A program made the position numbers and the translations under genes. From positions 2,143,501-2,207,500 of the forward strand of contig NZ_CP095075.1 in assembly GCF_022921115.1 (NCBI RefSeq): a stretch of 64,000 nt of DNA, given 5' to 3'. Positions within the stretch are counted from its first letter, which is position 1. The number at the start of each line of letters is the position of its first letter. Source of the DNA: Halobacillus amylolyticus. GTDB taxonomy: Bacteria > Bacillota > Bacilli > Bacillales > Halobacillaceae. Positions 10,298-18,100 of this stretch are shown here, one piece after another. The notes beneath the pieces are model-generated. The model worked only from the letters and a program-made list of their open reading frames with translations. It had not been told where the DNA came from and did no database searches.

Positions 10298-10849
10298 ATG
10301 AGTGAATCTATCGAAAGTCCGAGCCTCAAAATAGAAGAAGCCAAAAATAAAGTCATAGGCGCCATTGCAGAGACAATGGATTTATATGGGGTAACACCAG
10401 CTGCTGCAAACTTATATGCGACCATGTACTTTGAAGATCAGATGACGCTTGATGAAATGCGTATAGAACTCGGAATGAGCAAACCGAGTATGAGTACCAG
10501 CGTCCGCAGGCTCCAAGAAACAGAAATGGTGAAAAAAACATTTACACGCGGTTCCAGGAAACATACGTATGCAGCGGAGAAAAATTTCTTCCGTTCCTTT
10601 ATGACGTTTTACTGTCAGATGTGGGAACGTGAAGCGAAAAAGAATTTGGACGCCATTGGAGAAGCACAAGAAGATTTCATAGAGGTCATAAAAGATTCCA
10701 ACAGTACGCCAGAAGTTGTTGCAAAAGCAAAGGAATACTATGACCAATTAGAGGAGTCTAAAACATACTATCACTGGTTAGATGACCTTGTTGCAAGTAT
10801 AAGAAGCGGTGAGATCTTCGAATTCTTACCGAAAGATCAAAAAGAATAA
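10298..10849 (+). CDS. gbsR: choline-responsive repressor GbsR
   Basis: 183 residues, the length of B. subtilis GbsR (about 180). A MarR-like winged helix occupies residues 25-95 (LYATMYFEDQMTLDEMRIEL, then GMSKPSMSTSVRRL as the recognition region), followed by helices with an aromatic-rich stretch (FFRSFMTFYCQMWERE) that may form the choline pocket. In B. subtilis GbsR represses gbsAB and opuB and is relieved by choline. Here it is divergent from betB, with 253 bases between, and 187 bases upstream of a betaine-binding lipoprotein. AAAGGAG precedes the ATG. Confidence 0.9.
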   Translation: MSESIESPSLKIEEAKNKVIGAIAETMDLYGVTPAAANLYATMYFEDQMTLDEMRIELGMSKPSMSTSVRRLQETEMVKKTFTRGSRKHTYAAEKNFFRSFMTFYCQMWEREAKKNLDAIGEAQEDFIEVIKDSNSTPEVVAKAKEYYDQLEESKTYYHWLDDLVASIRSGEIFEFLPKDQKE

Positions 10850-10915
10850 GCTTGCCAAGAAGTGATCAGGTAGTATATTGAAAAGCAGCTAAAGACTACC
10901 TGATTCCATATCTGT

Positions 10916-10950
10916 CCCACTCTTACATATAAAAGAGCGGGCTTCATTTT
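10916..10950 (+). terminator. terminator after gbsR
   Basis: CCCACTCTT pairs with AAGAGCGGG around a 7-9-base loop (one mismatch), followed by a T-containing tract. A second, weaker pair AGGTAG/CTACCT lies just before it. Confidence 0.5.
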
Positions 10951-10957
10951 GCATTCT

Positions 10958-10977
10958 TGTTAAATAAATTCTTAACA
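10958..10977. promoter_or_regulatory. second copy of the probable GbsR operator
   Basis: TGTTAAATAAATTCTTAACA lies 60 bases before the lipoprotein start; 19 of its bases are the exact reverse complement of 10064-10082 before betB. Confidence 0.5.
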
Positions 10978-11036
10978 CATTTAATTAAAGATGTGTTGGA
11001 ATAAATATACCAAATAAAAAAGGGAGTTTTATCAAC

Positions 11037-11921
11037 ATGAACAAGTGGAAAGAAAAACTTAGTTTAATTTTAGTGATCCTAATGGTTACTGTTCTGGCAG
11101 CCTGCGGAAGCACTGATGAGGAAGCAGCTGCAGGATCACAAGAAAGCGGTAAAAAAATTAGTATTGGTCAGATCAACTGGGCTGAAAACATTGCGGTAAC
11201 AAATATGTGGAAAGTAATTTTAGAAAATAAAGGGTATGACGTAGAGTTAAACAATTTGAACATGGGTAGTACGATGCAGGCGTTAGAGAGTGGCGACCTG
11301 GACGTTAGTTTAGAAATATGGTTACCCGTTCAAGATGCTAACTATTTAAAGGAATATCAAGATACCGTTAATTTCTCAGAGGCTACTTGGTATGACAATG
11401 CAAAAGTAGGACTTGTTGTCCCAACCTATGTAGAAGAAGTGAATAGTGTTGAAGATTTGAATGAACATAAAGAACTGTTCAATAGCGAAATCGTTGGGTT
11501 TGGTCCTGGCGCAGGTACGATGGAAGTGACGGAACAATTAATTAAAGACTATGATCTTGAATTTGAACTCCTATCAAGCTCTGAACCTGCGATGTTAGCT
11601 GAAATTGGTAATGCAATAGAAAACAAAGAACCTATCGTAGCCCCCCTTTGGAGCCCGCACTGGATTTTCTCCAAATATGACTTAAAATTCTTGGAAGATC
11701 CGAAAAAAACATTCGGTGGCGTAGAAAAAATTCACCATGCGACAAGACAAGGATTTGAAGAAGATTATCCAGAAGTAAGCGAGTGGTTTAAAAATTGGAA
11801 GATGAATGATCAACAAATCGGCAAGCTTATTGAGTATGTAGAAAATGCCGAAGAGCCTCTTGCTGGAGCTAAGAAATGGGTGGAAGAGAATCAGAAATTA
11901 ATTGATGAATGGATGAAATAA
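11037..11921 (+). CDS. glycine betaine-type substrate-binding lipoprotein (OpuAC family)
   Basis: 294 residues with a lipoprotein signal (lipobox LAAC) and an OpuAC-type periplasmic-binding fold: ISIGQINWAENIAVTNMW at the start, VSLEIWLPV, VGFGPGAGTME, and APLWSPHWIF near the binding site. The tryptophans fit a cage for a trimethylammonium group, so glycine betaine or a close relative is the likely ligand. No permease or ATPase gene follows, so it must serve a transporter encoded elsewhere. AAAGGGAG precedes the ATG. The upstream operator-like motif suggests GbsR control. Confidence 0.87.
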   Translation: MNKWKEKLSLILVILMVTVLAACGSTDEEAAAGSQESGKKISIGQINWAENIAVTNMWKVILENKGYDVELNNLNMGSTMQALESGDLDVSLEIWLPVQDANYLKEYQDTVNFSEATWYDNAKVGLVVPTYVEEVNSVEDLNEHKELFNSEIVGFGPGAGTMEVTEQLIKDYDLEFELLSSSEPAMLAEIGNAIENKEPIVAPLWSPHWIFSKYDLKFLEDPKKTFGGVEKIHHATRQGFEEDYPEVSEWFKNWKMNDQQIGKLIEYVENAEEPLAGAKKWVEENQKLIDEWMK

Positions 11922-11940
11922 AGGCATAGACGTTAGAAAT

Positions 11941-11979
11941 AAAGAAGTTGGTCTCTCGTTGTAGAGGCTAGCTTCTTTT
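11941..11979 (+). terminator. terminator after the OpuAC-like gene
   Basis: AAAGAAG ... CTTCTTTT outer arms with inner pairing GGTCTCT/AGAGGC, ending in TTTTG. Confidence 0.65.
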
Positions 11980-12183
11980 GTTATTATTGGAAATATTGTC
12001 GCAGGAAGTTTACTTACATTTTTTTCATAAAGTCTGTGTTTTTTTTATCGGGGACAGTTTACCGTACTTATGCAAATTTTGACTATAATTCGGGGTATAC
12101 TGGCTCGTATAGGAGCGTTGATGGTGCCTGAACTCCACCACGCTACCATGCTAAGACACACAATATTCTTTCGTGTTATAAAC

Positions 12184-12223
12184 AAAAAAGAGACTACTTT
12201 CCAGTATAGGAAGCAGTCTCTTT
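12184..12223 (-). terminator. probable ancestral groEL terminator, now displaced
   Basis: A 15-16-base stem (12187-12202 with 12209-12223) is followed on the minus strand by a run of six T. It lies 43 bases beyond a relic of the groEL 3' end (12266-12287) in the orientation groEL would need. The next minus-strand gene upstream of it, apart from element cargo, is groEL itself, almost 40 kb away. The rest of the gap 11980-12507 shows no gene apart from the att relic at 12266. Confidence 0.65.
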
Positions 12224-12265
12224 AGTTTGATAGCTTAATACGTATGGAGGAAATGTAAGGAAAAC

Positions 12266-12287
12266 CTTACATCATGCCGCCCCATTC
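12266..12287. repeat. outer att site (groEL 3'-end relic) of the tandem elements
   Basis: CTTACATCATGCCGCC, one extra C, then CATTC: the same sequence as the last codons of groEL (52087-52107) and as the copy at 17845-17865, apart from that single inserted base. It should mark the chromosome/element border on the left. Confidence 0.7.
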
Positions 12288-12507
12288 TTCAGATGGATTT
12301 TCTGTGCTTTATGACACTTTATTTCAGCGTAAAACGTAATAGGTGTTTTTCTATATAATAGATAATGAGATATCATCCGAATTCCTAGTAATAGTCAAAG
12401 ATGGTTAGTGGCTGAGCACCCCAATTGTACTTTTCTTGTTTCCAGGGCCACTTTTTGTGATAATATAAGGTGTAAAATAGATCGTCGATACATAAGGAGG
12501 ACTCGTC

Positions 12508-13461
12508 ATGTCTATTGCAGGGCCTGAATCTACAATGAAAGTTTTCCCATTAAGTTCTAATCAAGAACTCGCTGAAGATATTGCCTCGAATTTGGGGATA
12601 CAGCTAGGAGAATGTTCTGTTAACCAATTCAGTGATGGAGAATTAAAAATTAATATAGAAGAAAGTGTTCGTGGTTGTGATGTATTCGTTGTTCAATCAA
12701 CGAGTGAGTCGGTAAACGATCATATTATGGAATTGCTTATTATGATTGATGCACTAAAGCGAGCGTCTGCTACATCGATCAATGTCGTTATCCCTTACTA
12801 TGGCTATGCGCGCCAGGATCGGAAAGCCAGTGCAAGAGAACCTATTACGGCTAAATTAATCGCCGACTTGATCGAACGAGCTGGTGCGACACGTGTCATG
12901 TCTATTGATATCCATGCACCCCAAACACAAGGATTTTTCAATATTCCTGTTGACCTATTGCTTGCCATGCCCATTCTTACAAAATACTTGAACGAAAAAA
13001 GCCTCGATGATGTCGTCGTTGTCTCTCCTGACCATGGAAGTGTAAAAAGAGCCCGCCAAATGGCCGATCGCTTAAAAACGGATATCGCGATTATTGATGA
13101 GCGAGAGCCAAGAGAAAACTTCTCTGAAGAAACGAATATCGTCGGTGACATTGAGGGAAAAACGGCGATTCTAATCGATGATATTGTTGATACGGGGACA
13201 AGAATTACTAGCGGTACGAAAGCATTGCTTGATAAAGGTGTGAAAGAAGTGTATGCGTGTAGTACACACCCTGTCCTTTCCGGATCAGCTATTGATAAAA
13301 TTAAAGAATCTGCCGTTAAAGAGTTGATCGTTACGAACAGCATCCCGCTAACTGAAGATAAAAAGATTGATAAGCTGACACAGCTCACGATTGCTCCGTT
13401 AATTAGTGAAGCCATTAAACGGGTCCATAATGAAGAGCCGGTTAGTCCGTTATTCGATTAA
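12508..13461 (+). CDS. prs: ribose-phosphate pyrophosphokinase, stand-alone copy
   Basis: 317 residues, full length. The family motifs are intact: [36 protein letters not shown] at the ATP site, [26 protein letters not shown], and the PRPP loop [10 protein letters not shown]. It makes PRPP from ribose 5-phosphate and ATP for purine, pyrimidine, histidine and NAD synthesis. In Bacillaceae the housekeeping prs normally follows glmU; here it stands alone between an att relic and element genes, so it is probably a second copy. AAGGAGG lies upstream of the ATG. It ends at its own terminator. Confidence 0.93.
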   Translation: MSIAGPESTMKVFPLSSNQELAEDIASNLGIQLGECSVNQFSDGELKINIEESVRGCDVFVVQSTSESVNDHIMELLIMIDALKRASATSINVVIPYYGYARQDRKASAREPITAKLIADLIERAGATRVMSIDIHAPQTQGFFNIPVDLLLAMPILTKYLNEKSLDDVVVVSPDHGSVKRARQMADRLKTDIAIIDEREPRENFSEETNIVGDIEGKTAILIDDIVDTGTRITSGTKALLDKGVKEVYACSTHPVLSGSAIDKIKESAVKELIVTNSIPLTEDKKIDKLTQLTIAPLISEAIKRVHNEEPVSPLFD

Positions 13462-13498
13462 GATGAAGAAGCCCGTCCTCCTGATTTTGAAACCCCCC

Positions 13499-13543
13499 CC
13501 CGATAAATGGACACATTTAAAAAAGTCCCTTTATCGGGTTTTT
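13499..13543 (+). terminator. terminator after prs
   Basis: CCCGATAAATGGAC (13499-13512) pairs with the stretch 13525-13537, followed by TTTTT. The region 13544-13809 behind it shows no gene. Confidence 0.8.
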
Positions 13544-13809
13544 ATGTGCTCATTTTCGTATATCTTCATCACAAATAGGGTACCTTTGTTTTTAAGTCCA
13601 AGTGAACACTCATACCTGGAAGGTTAATCCTAAGAAGTTGAACATAAGCGAAAGCACCCGTTTTCTTGAATAAAGTTAGAATTCATAATAGCTGATGAAT
13701 CAACTTTTGTAGTCTATCTGATTAGACAAGATAAATTAAGCATTTTCTTAGAATTCTCCTTTTATGTTCATGTATGTTATGTCTTAATTGATTTGAAAAG
13801 AGAATTCTA

Positions 13810-14253
13810 ATGTCTAAACCAAATGGAAAAGAATCAAAAACGTTACGTATAGTTATGCCTCAATGGCAAGGAGGATCTAATTCGAACTATTCGCTAGGGG
13901 CAGAACTCTTAGCTTGGCTGTTTCCAGAAAATGAACACCCCATTGTGTGGGTCCCGATAAGTCAAATCAGCCCAGTAACTGAAATGAAAGGGAGTGTGTT
14001 AGGGAGTCAACTTCTTGAACAATTAGAAGCCGCTAATCATATTATTCAACCTCCTTTAGACTACATATTCGCATATAAGACGCCAACTTACCATGCCATT
14101 GTAAGTGTAAGAGCAGGAGGGGAGATGCAATCCGCATTTCCTAGCCATATGGCCCCGTCAATGACTTCCAAGTACAATAATTCGTTTTTAACGAAACGAC
14201 ATGCTCAGATTTATGGCCGAAAGTGGGAAGAGTTACAAGAGGTATTATTTTAG
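13810..14253 (+). pseudogene. chimeric fragment with arginase-family N-terminus
   Basis: 147 residues. The first 75 or so (LRIVMPQWQGGSNSNYSLGA, ELLAWLFP, LLEQLEAANHIIQ) look like the start of an arginase/ureohydrolase-family protein. After HIIQ the expected metal-binding core (GGDC, DAHxD) is absent, and the last 70 residues (DYIFAYKTPTYHAIVSVR onward) do not belong to that fold and are not recognised. An internal deletion joining two unrelated genes is the simplest reading. The ribosome site is weak. Whether any product is made is unknown. Confidence 0.5.
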
Positions 14254-14283
14254 TGCCTACTACGATAAATTATGATACAGATA

Positions 14284-14310
14284 AAGGGAGTAGTAAATAA
14301 CTATTCCCTT
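14284..14310. terminator. hairpin between convergent genes
   Basis: AAGGGAGTAGT and ACTATTCCCTT around a 5-base loop, between the chimeric fragment and the Ltp-type gene. Confidence 0.5.
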
Positions 14311-14324
14311 AGTTAACCTATCTA

Positions 14325-15074
14325 TTACAAACCAACTTGACCGACAGCGTATGTTGCGTGCTCTGTGCTGAATCCTTCATAAGTCAATTGGTCAATTAAA
14401 CCTTGTCTTGAAAAAGAAGTGTAATCAAGATAGTCTTGAGCCATAATAACAGCCTGTTCTTGCCAATCAACCGTGATATTCTCTACAGCAAAGGATGCTT
14501 CCTCTTGACTGAATCCCTCATACACTAACTGGTCAATCAAACCTGATTTAGAGAATGCAGTGTAATTAAGATATTGTTGAGCCATAGCAACTGCCTGCTC
14601 TTGAGAAACAGTTAAGCTGTCTTCTTCAGCTTCCTTAGCTTTACGCTCTTCCTCTTCTTTAGCTTTCCGTTCTTCTTCCTCTTTAGCCCTACGTTCCTCT
14701 TCTTCTTTCTTCGCCTGTTCCTCAGCCTCTTTAGCTTCTTGTTCTTCTTGTTCTTCTTGTTCTTCTTGTTCTTCTTGTTCTTCTTGCTCTTTCTCTGCTT
14801 GTTCTTCAGCTTTCTTAGCTTCCTCTTCCTGCTTAGCCTTCTCTTCAGCCTCTTTAGCTTCTGCGGAAGCTTCAACTGCAACCTCTTCAGCAACAGGTGC
14901 TTCTTCACCCATCGATCCTACAATCAGTGCTAGGACTAGAAATGCGAACAGGCAACCACCTGATTTAGCAAAGTTCCTGAATCTGTTACCCTTACCTTTC
15001 ACGAAGGCTAAGACAACAAAAACTACCATACCTGCTAAAGCCGCTAACATTAAAATCATTAAGAACGTTTCCAC
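14325..15074 (-). CDS. Ltp-domain membrane-anchored protein with long coiled coil
   Basis: 249 residues, GTG start at 15074 with GGGGAG upstream. Two N-terminal membrane helices (about 5-25 and 38-55) are followed by about 100 residues rich in E, K, A and Q, including perfect EEQ tripeptide repeats encoded by a GTTCTTCTT-type microsatellite near 14738-14790. Two C-terminal Ltp repeats follow, each with the pattern QAVxMAQxYLxYTxFSxxGLIDQLxYEGFS. The Ltp domain is known from a streptococcal temperate phage lipoprotein that blocks DNA injection of other phages, but it is also common in chromosomal proteins of unknown role. The anchor here is transmembrane, not a lipobox. Confidence 0.75.
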   Translation of the reverse strand: METFLMILMLAALAGMVVFVVLAFVKGKGNRFRNFAKSGGCLFAFLVLALIVGSMGEEAPVAEEVAVEASAEAKEAEEKAKQEEEAKKAEEQAEKEQEEQEEQEEQEEQEEQEAKEAEEQAKKEEEERRAKEEEERKAKEEEERKAKEAEEDSLTVSQEQAVAMAQQYLNYTAFSKSGLIDQLVYEGFSQEEASFAVENITVDWQEQAVIMAQDYLDYTSFSRQGLIDQLTYEGFSTEHATYAVGQVGL

Positions 15075-15160
15075 TGATTAATCTCCCCTTATTAAGTTCT
15101 AAACAAACTGTTTTCTAGTACGAGGACGTTAGCCCTCATTCCCATACTATTATACCATGT

Positions 15161-15352
15161 TCAGTGCCATGCTTTTCCAAATAATGCGTGTAATTTGAAC
15201 TTTTTTAACCAGAAGGACTCGTTGACTACAAAGATCGAAAGAGCAATATTCATTTGCTGCAAGTTCTCTCCAGGAGCGTCACTTAAACGAGCAAATGCCC
15301 TGGTGCCTGCATTAAAATGGAGTCTTTCGTGTTTGGAAGTGTAGAGGGTCAT
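15161..15352 (-). CDS. small protein of unknown function
   Basis: 63 residues from an ATG at 15352 with AAAGGTGG about 10 bases upstream (a longer frame starts at 15364). No recognised domain. The composition (His, Phe, Lys rich) gives no clue. It may not be real; the good ribosome site is the only support. Confidence 0.3.
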   Translation of the reverse strand: MTLYTSKHERLHFNAGTRAFARLSDAPGENLQQMNIALSIFVVNESFWLKKFKLHALFGKAWH

Positions 15353-15399
15353 TAGCTCCACCACCTTTCACAAAATAAAAAACCGCCCGTAAGGACGAT

Positions 15400-15731
15400 T
15401 TAATTAGTTTCTGTTTTCTTTGTCTTTAACATCAGGAGTTGAGTCAAATAATGGCGCAACCCCTGCAAAAATAGTGCCACGAAAACAGGGTAGCCGATCA
15501 CTTTAGCAATCATCGATACAAGAGACGCATGATAAAAAATGCCGCCTACCCACCAGGCATACAGAACACCAGCAAGTATAGGAGACCCTATCATAAGAAG
15601 CCCGCGAACAAGAATAAAACCTTTCGTGATGGGAACAGGACAAGTAAAGCTCCGAATCCAAGGATGATACCCCATTTCTGTGCGTACATAGAGTAATTGT
15701 AATACCGATTCTCAATAAGCACATTCGGCAT
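15400..15731 (-). pseudogene. small membrane protein broken by one missing base
   Basis: Two overlapping frames join to one plausible protein of about 110 residues. The first, from an ATG at 15731 with GGTGAG upstream, reads MPNVLIENRYYNYSMYAQKW and a hydrophobic segment (GIILGFGALLVLF). The second, ending at 15400, continues with IGSPILAGVLYAWWVGG and IGYPVFVALFLQGL. One extra base near 15607-15615, for example in the GGG of GCGGGC on the minus strand, would fuse them. Three or four membrane helices; function unknown. Confidence 0.5.
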
Positions 15732-15846
15732 CGCTGATTCTCTCACCATATCTTATATTTTGAGGTAAATTTTCCAGACTATACTGCCCCTCTGTTCATC
15801 TTAATTAATTATTAAATAACAGAACACATGTTCATAGAATGGAAAC

Positions 15847-15903
15847 ATGGAACAAAAAGCCTCCCAAAAGTTCAGTGAACTTATAAAAGGTGCATTAGAT
15901 TAG
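15847..15903 (+). pseudogene. 3' fragment of a tyrosine integrase gene
   Basis: Reads MEQKASQKFSELIKGALD then stop, aligning with MEQKASEKFSELMKGALE near the end of the complete integrase at 48610-49794. The DNA is about as similar as the protein. It lies 1.94 kb from the 17845 att copy, much as the complete integrase lies 2.29 kb from the 52087 copy. It shows that element B was of the same family as element A. Confidence 0.75.
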
Positions 15904-15918
15904 AAAGAATTTCTCACT

Positions 15919-15951
15919 AAAAAAGGCCGGAAATTATATTCGGCCTTTTTT
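15919..15951. terminator. bidirectional terminator
   Basis: AAAAAAGGCCG and CGGCCTTTTTT around a 12-base loop, between the integrase relic (+) and the HIRAN gene (-). Confidence 0.85.
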
Positions 15952-15982
15952 ATTCATACTATATTTAGGGTTTGATCAATTA

Positions 15983-16735
15983 TTAAGTGTATTCTAAATT
16001 ATGTTGTGTAGGGAAAAGTAAATTAGGATACTTTTCTCGTAAGTTAAGTGGTAAAACCCCAGTTACATGAACCAGAACTTTCATTTGCGGAATTCCATGT
16101 TTATTAATTGCTTTAATAGTCATTCTCACGAATTGATCTTCTTTTAATAGCGTAGAAAAAAATTCAGCATACACCGCAGGAATATATCCTAGGTGAGCAC
16201 CATCTGTTGTTAATATTTTCACTGCATACTTATCATGCTTAAGATCAGGCTCTCTAACTAAAATTAATTCCTGATCGTTTTCTAGAGTATCTAATGATTT
16301 TTCACCATCATAATACCTCCAGCCTTCAATATAAAAGTCTACTTTAAACATACCTTCATTCATTAGCAATGGAGAAACCAACTCAAAAGAATCAGTGGCT
16401 GTCTTCCCCTTTGTTACCCGTAGGATTTCCATCTCATGTGATAAACTTGTTAATCCATATAATTGAAGTAACGAATTATAATCTGGACGTTCTTTATTAG
16501 GAAGTCTTCTACTAAATGCATGGAACATAAAAGGGGAGTAATAACTTTTAGAAAGGTCTGGAAAGGCAAAGAAAGTTACAAATCCATTTTTTATAGCTTC
16601 TTGAAGCCCTCTTGGTTTATTGGTTTTATCATATTCAAAATAGTAACCGTCATCTGCTACATATAAAAGGTTTCCAACGTGGTATTTCTTTCTGGACTTT
16701 GGATTTTGCCAAACCAACCATAATAATTCTTTCAT
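15983..16735 (-). CDS. HIRAN-domain protein with HipA-N-like front half
   Basis: 250 residues. Residues 130-225 form a HIRAN domain (FYIEGWRYYDG, LVREPDLKHDKYAVKI, HLGYIPAVYAEFFS), a small fold that binds DNA ends or stalled forks in other proteins. Residues 20-120 resemble the N-terminal subdomain of HipA or the separate HipS protein (FFAFPDLSKSYYSPF, AFSRRLPNKERPDY, TKGKTATDSFELV). It starts 8 bases after the kinase gene, with AAAGGAGG inside that gene's end, so the two are translated together. By analogy with HipS, the N-terminal part may be the toxic or regulatory partner of the kinase, with HIRAN as a sensor of abnormal DNA; this is inference. Confidence 0.75.
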   Translation of the reverse strand: MKELLWLVWQNPKSRKKYHVGNLLYVADDGYYFEYDKTNKPRGLQEAIKNGFVTFFAFPDLSKSYYSPFMFHAFSRRLPNKERPDYNSLLQLYGLTSLSHEMEILRVTKGKTATDSFELVSPLLMNEGMFKVDFYIEGWRYYDGEKSLDTLENDQELILVREPDLKHDKYAVKILTTDGAHLGYIPAVYAEFFSTLLKEDQFVRMTIKAINKHGIPQMKVLVHVTGVLPLNLREKYPNLLFPTQHNLEYT

Positions 16736-16743
16736 CGTTATTT

Positions 16744-17589
16744 TTAACCTCCTTTATACCATTCTAACATCCACTGTTTCCTATAATGTATTAATTTTAA
16801 TACCCATTCTTTCTCTAACACACTCATTATTGCCAATGGGACTTTGTTTAATATATTACTTAGCTTTGATAAATCTAAAGAACCTATACGCCTTATTTCA
16901 TCTTTTGTATAACAAGGATATTGTTCCTTTAAATAATTTAGCAACTTCAGCACCTTTGGTTTCTTCTTTTGTTCAACTTCAATTAGGGTTTTTGACCTAT
17001 TTGTAAAACCTTTAAACATTCTCTCATCTTTCATTAAATCTTCCAATTTCCTACTTCCTACATTAAACCCCAAAGAAGCACCATTATCAAATATGGGAGA
17101 AAACACAGGAGTTCCATCACTTAATACTACTGCCCAATTTTCACAGTGTCGGTCTTGGTTCGCAATTAAACAGTCAAAGACACATAATGAAACAAAATCT
17201 TTTTCAAAGCCAAAAGGCTGAAGTGAAATCATTATGTTCTCTATTGAGTATTGGTCTAAACTCCATGGATTAAACTCATCCAAAATAGTGGACAAAATTT
17301 CACCACCATCTGCCATACCTTCTGTTTTGGAAATGAAGTTTTCTAATATGACCCCTTTTCTTCCATTTTGTTCTGCAAACTCAACATTCATCATTTTAAG
17401 ATGAAGCATCTTCCCAAGTTCAGAAGATACTTTTTCAGCCCAAATTTCTCCATTTGATACCTTAGGTACTTTGAACAGATAGCGATTAGCATCATCTGTC
17501 TCCGGTTTGAGCCAATACTTTTCTCTAGTTCCGGACACTTGAAGGGAATAATCATTAGTCCAGTTCGAAATATCCGTTATATTGTACAT
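16744..17589 (-). CDS. HipA/HipT-like serine/threonine kinase
   Basis: 281 residues from an ATG at 17589 behind GGGGAG. It is a compact HipA-type kinase: YLFKVPK with the ATP-binding lysine (about residue 40), NQDRHCENW (144-152) with catalytic Asp146 and metal-binding Asn151, and PIFDNGASLG (166-173) as the second metal motif. The HipA N-terminal subdomain is missing and seems to be encoded by the next gene. HipA and HipT kinases phosphorylate aminoacyl-tRNA synthetases and stop growth. No HipB-type HTH repressor gene is adjacent. The pair is AT-rich, ends next to an att site and lies between the integrase relic and the element end, the cargo position. Confidence 0.78.
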   Translation of the reverse strand: MYNITDISNWTNDYSLQVSGTREKYWLKPETDDANRYLFKVPKVSNGEIWAEKVSSELGKMLHLKMMNVEFAEQNGRKGVILENFISKTEGMADGGEILSTILDEFNPWSLDQYSIENIMISLQPFGFEKDFVSLCVFDCLIANQDRHCENWAVVLSDGTPVFSPIFDNGASLGFNVGSRKLEDLMKDERMFKGFTNRSKTLIEVEQKKKPKVLKLLNYLKEQYPCYTKDEIRRIGSLDLSKLSNILNKVPLAIMSVLEKEWVLKLIHYRKQWMLEWYKGG

Positions 17590-17726
17590 TATATTTCTCC
17601 CCATTATGTATGTTCCTTTATTTTGAATAATTATATCACGTATTACCTGATCATTTCATATTATCATTTATCCTCATATTAAAGGCTTACATTTCTAGTA
17701 ATACATCCAGTATTTCTTTTATTTAA

Positions 17727-17765
17727 AAGAAAAGCCCCCAATAGTTCCGTGAACTAATGAGAGGC
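17727..17765 (-). terminator. right-end terminator of element B
   Basis: GCCTCTCA and TTGGGGGC (with G-T pairs) enclose a perfect inner stem TAGTTC/GAACTA; a T-rich run follows on the minus strand. The same arrangement occurs at 51947-51986 beside groEL. Confidence 0.6.
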
Positions 17766-17802
17766 TACAGAGACTCCAAAGGAATCCTGTCAATATTTGT
17801 TT

Positions 17803-17865
17803 GTAGGGTTTCAAATCCTTATCTATCAAAGGGTTTGAGAACAGCTTACATCATGCCGCCCATTC
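17803..17865. repeat. middle att copy: element B/element A junction
   Basis: Matches 52045-52107 over 63 bases with few differences. It contains a short inverted repeat (CAAATCC ... GGGTTTG) and the exact 21-base groEL end (17845-17865). The match to the right end continues leftward with gaps to about 17730, so this is the right end of element B joined to the left end of element A. The surrounding gap 17590-18100 has no gene. Confidence 0.85.
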
Positions 17866-17976
17866 ACTGTATTAAATAAATAATAGAAGATAAGACGTAA
17901 TTACCCTTAAATAATCGGTGTTCCAACTTTATGTTATTAGCACGAGATCAAATAGGATATATGTATTAATAAAAAA

Positions 17977-17996
17977 ATCCAGTCAATATCCAGTCA
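17977..17996. repeat. arm-type integrase site pair, left end
   Basis: ATCCAGTCA occurs at 17977-17985 and 17988-17996, 11 bases apart. The same pair with the same spacing occurs at the right end (52016, 52027). Probably N-terminal-domain binding sites of the integrase. Confidence 0.55.
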
Positions 17997-18100
17997 GAAG
18001 TGCGATCATGTTTACATTAAGTCGTGATTCTAAAACGACCTCCCCTCTGTAAGTAGTATGCTGTTCCAAATATTAAAATCTACTTACTTTGATTTATAAA

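Larger units (their letters stand above)
12288..17844. mobile_element. element B: decayed integrated element at the groEL 3' end
   Basis: Bounded by groEL-end copies at 12266-12287 and 17845-17865. It retains an integrase 3' fragment (15847-15903), a right-end terminator (17727-17765) and right-end sequence matching element A. No conjugation genes remain. Contents: prs paralogue, chimeric arginase fragment, Ltp-type lipoprotein, two small genes, HIRAN/HipA-like kinase pair. How much of 12288-15840 came with the element is uncertain. Confidence 0.6.

Noticed and set aside
14612..14933. Long lysine-rich or phenylalanine-rich frames over the repeat region
   Set aside because: They are shadow frames of the GTTCTTCTT microsatellite inside the Ltp-type gene; no ribosome site or domain.
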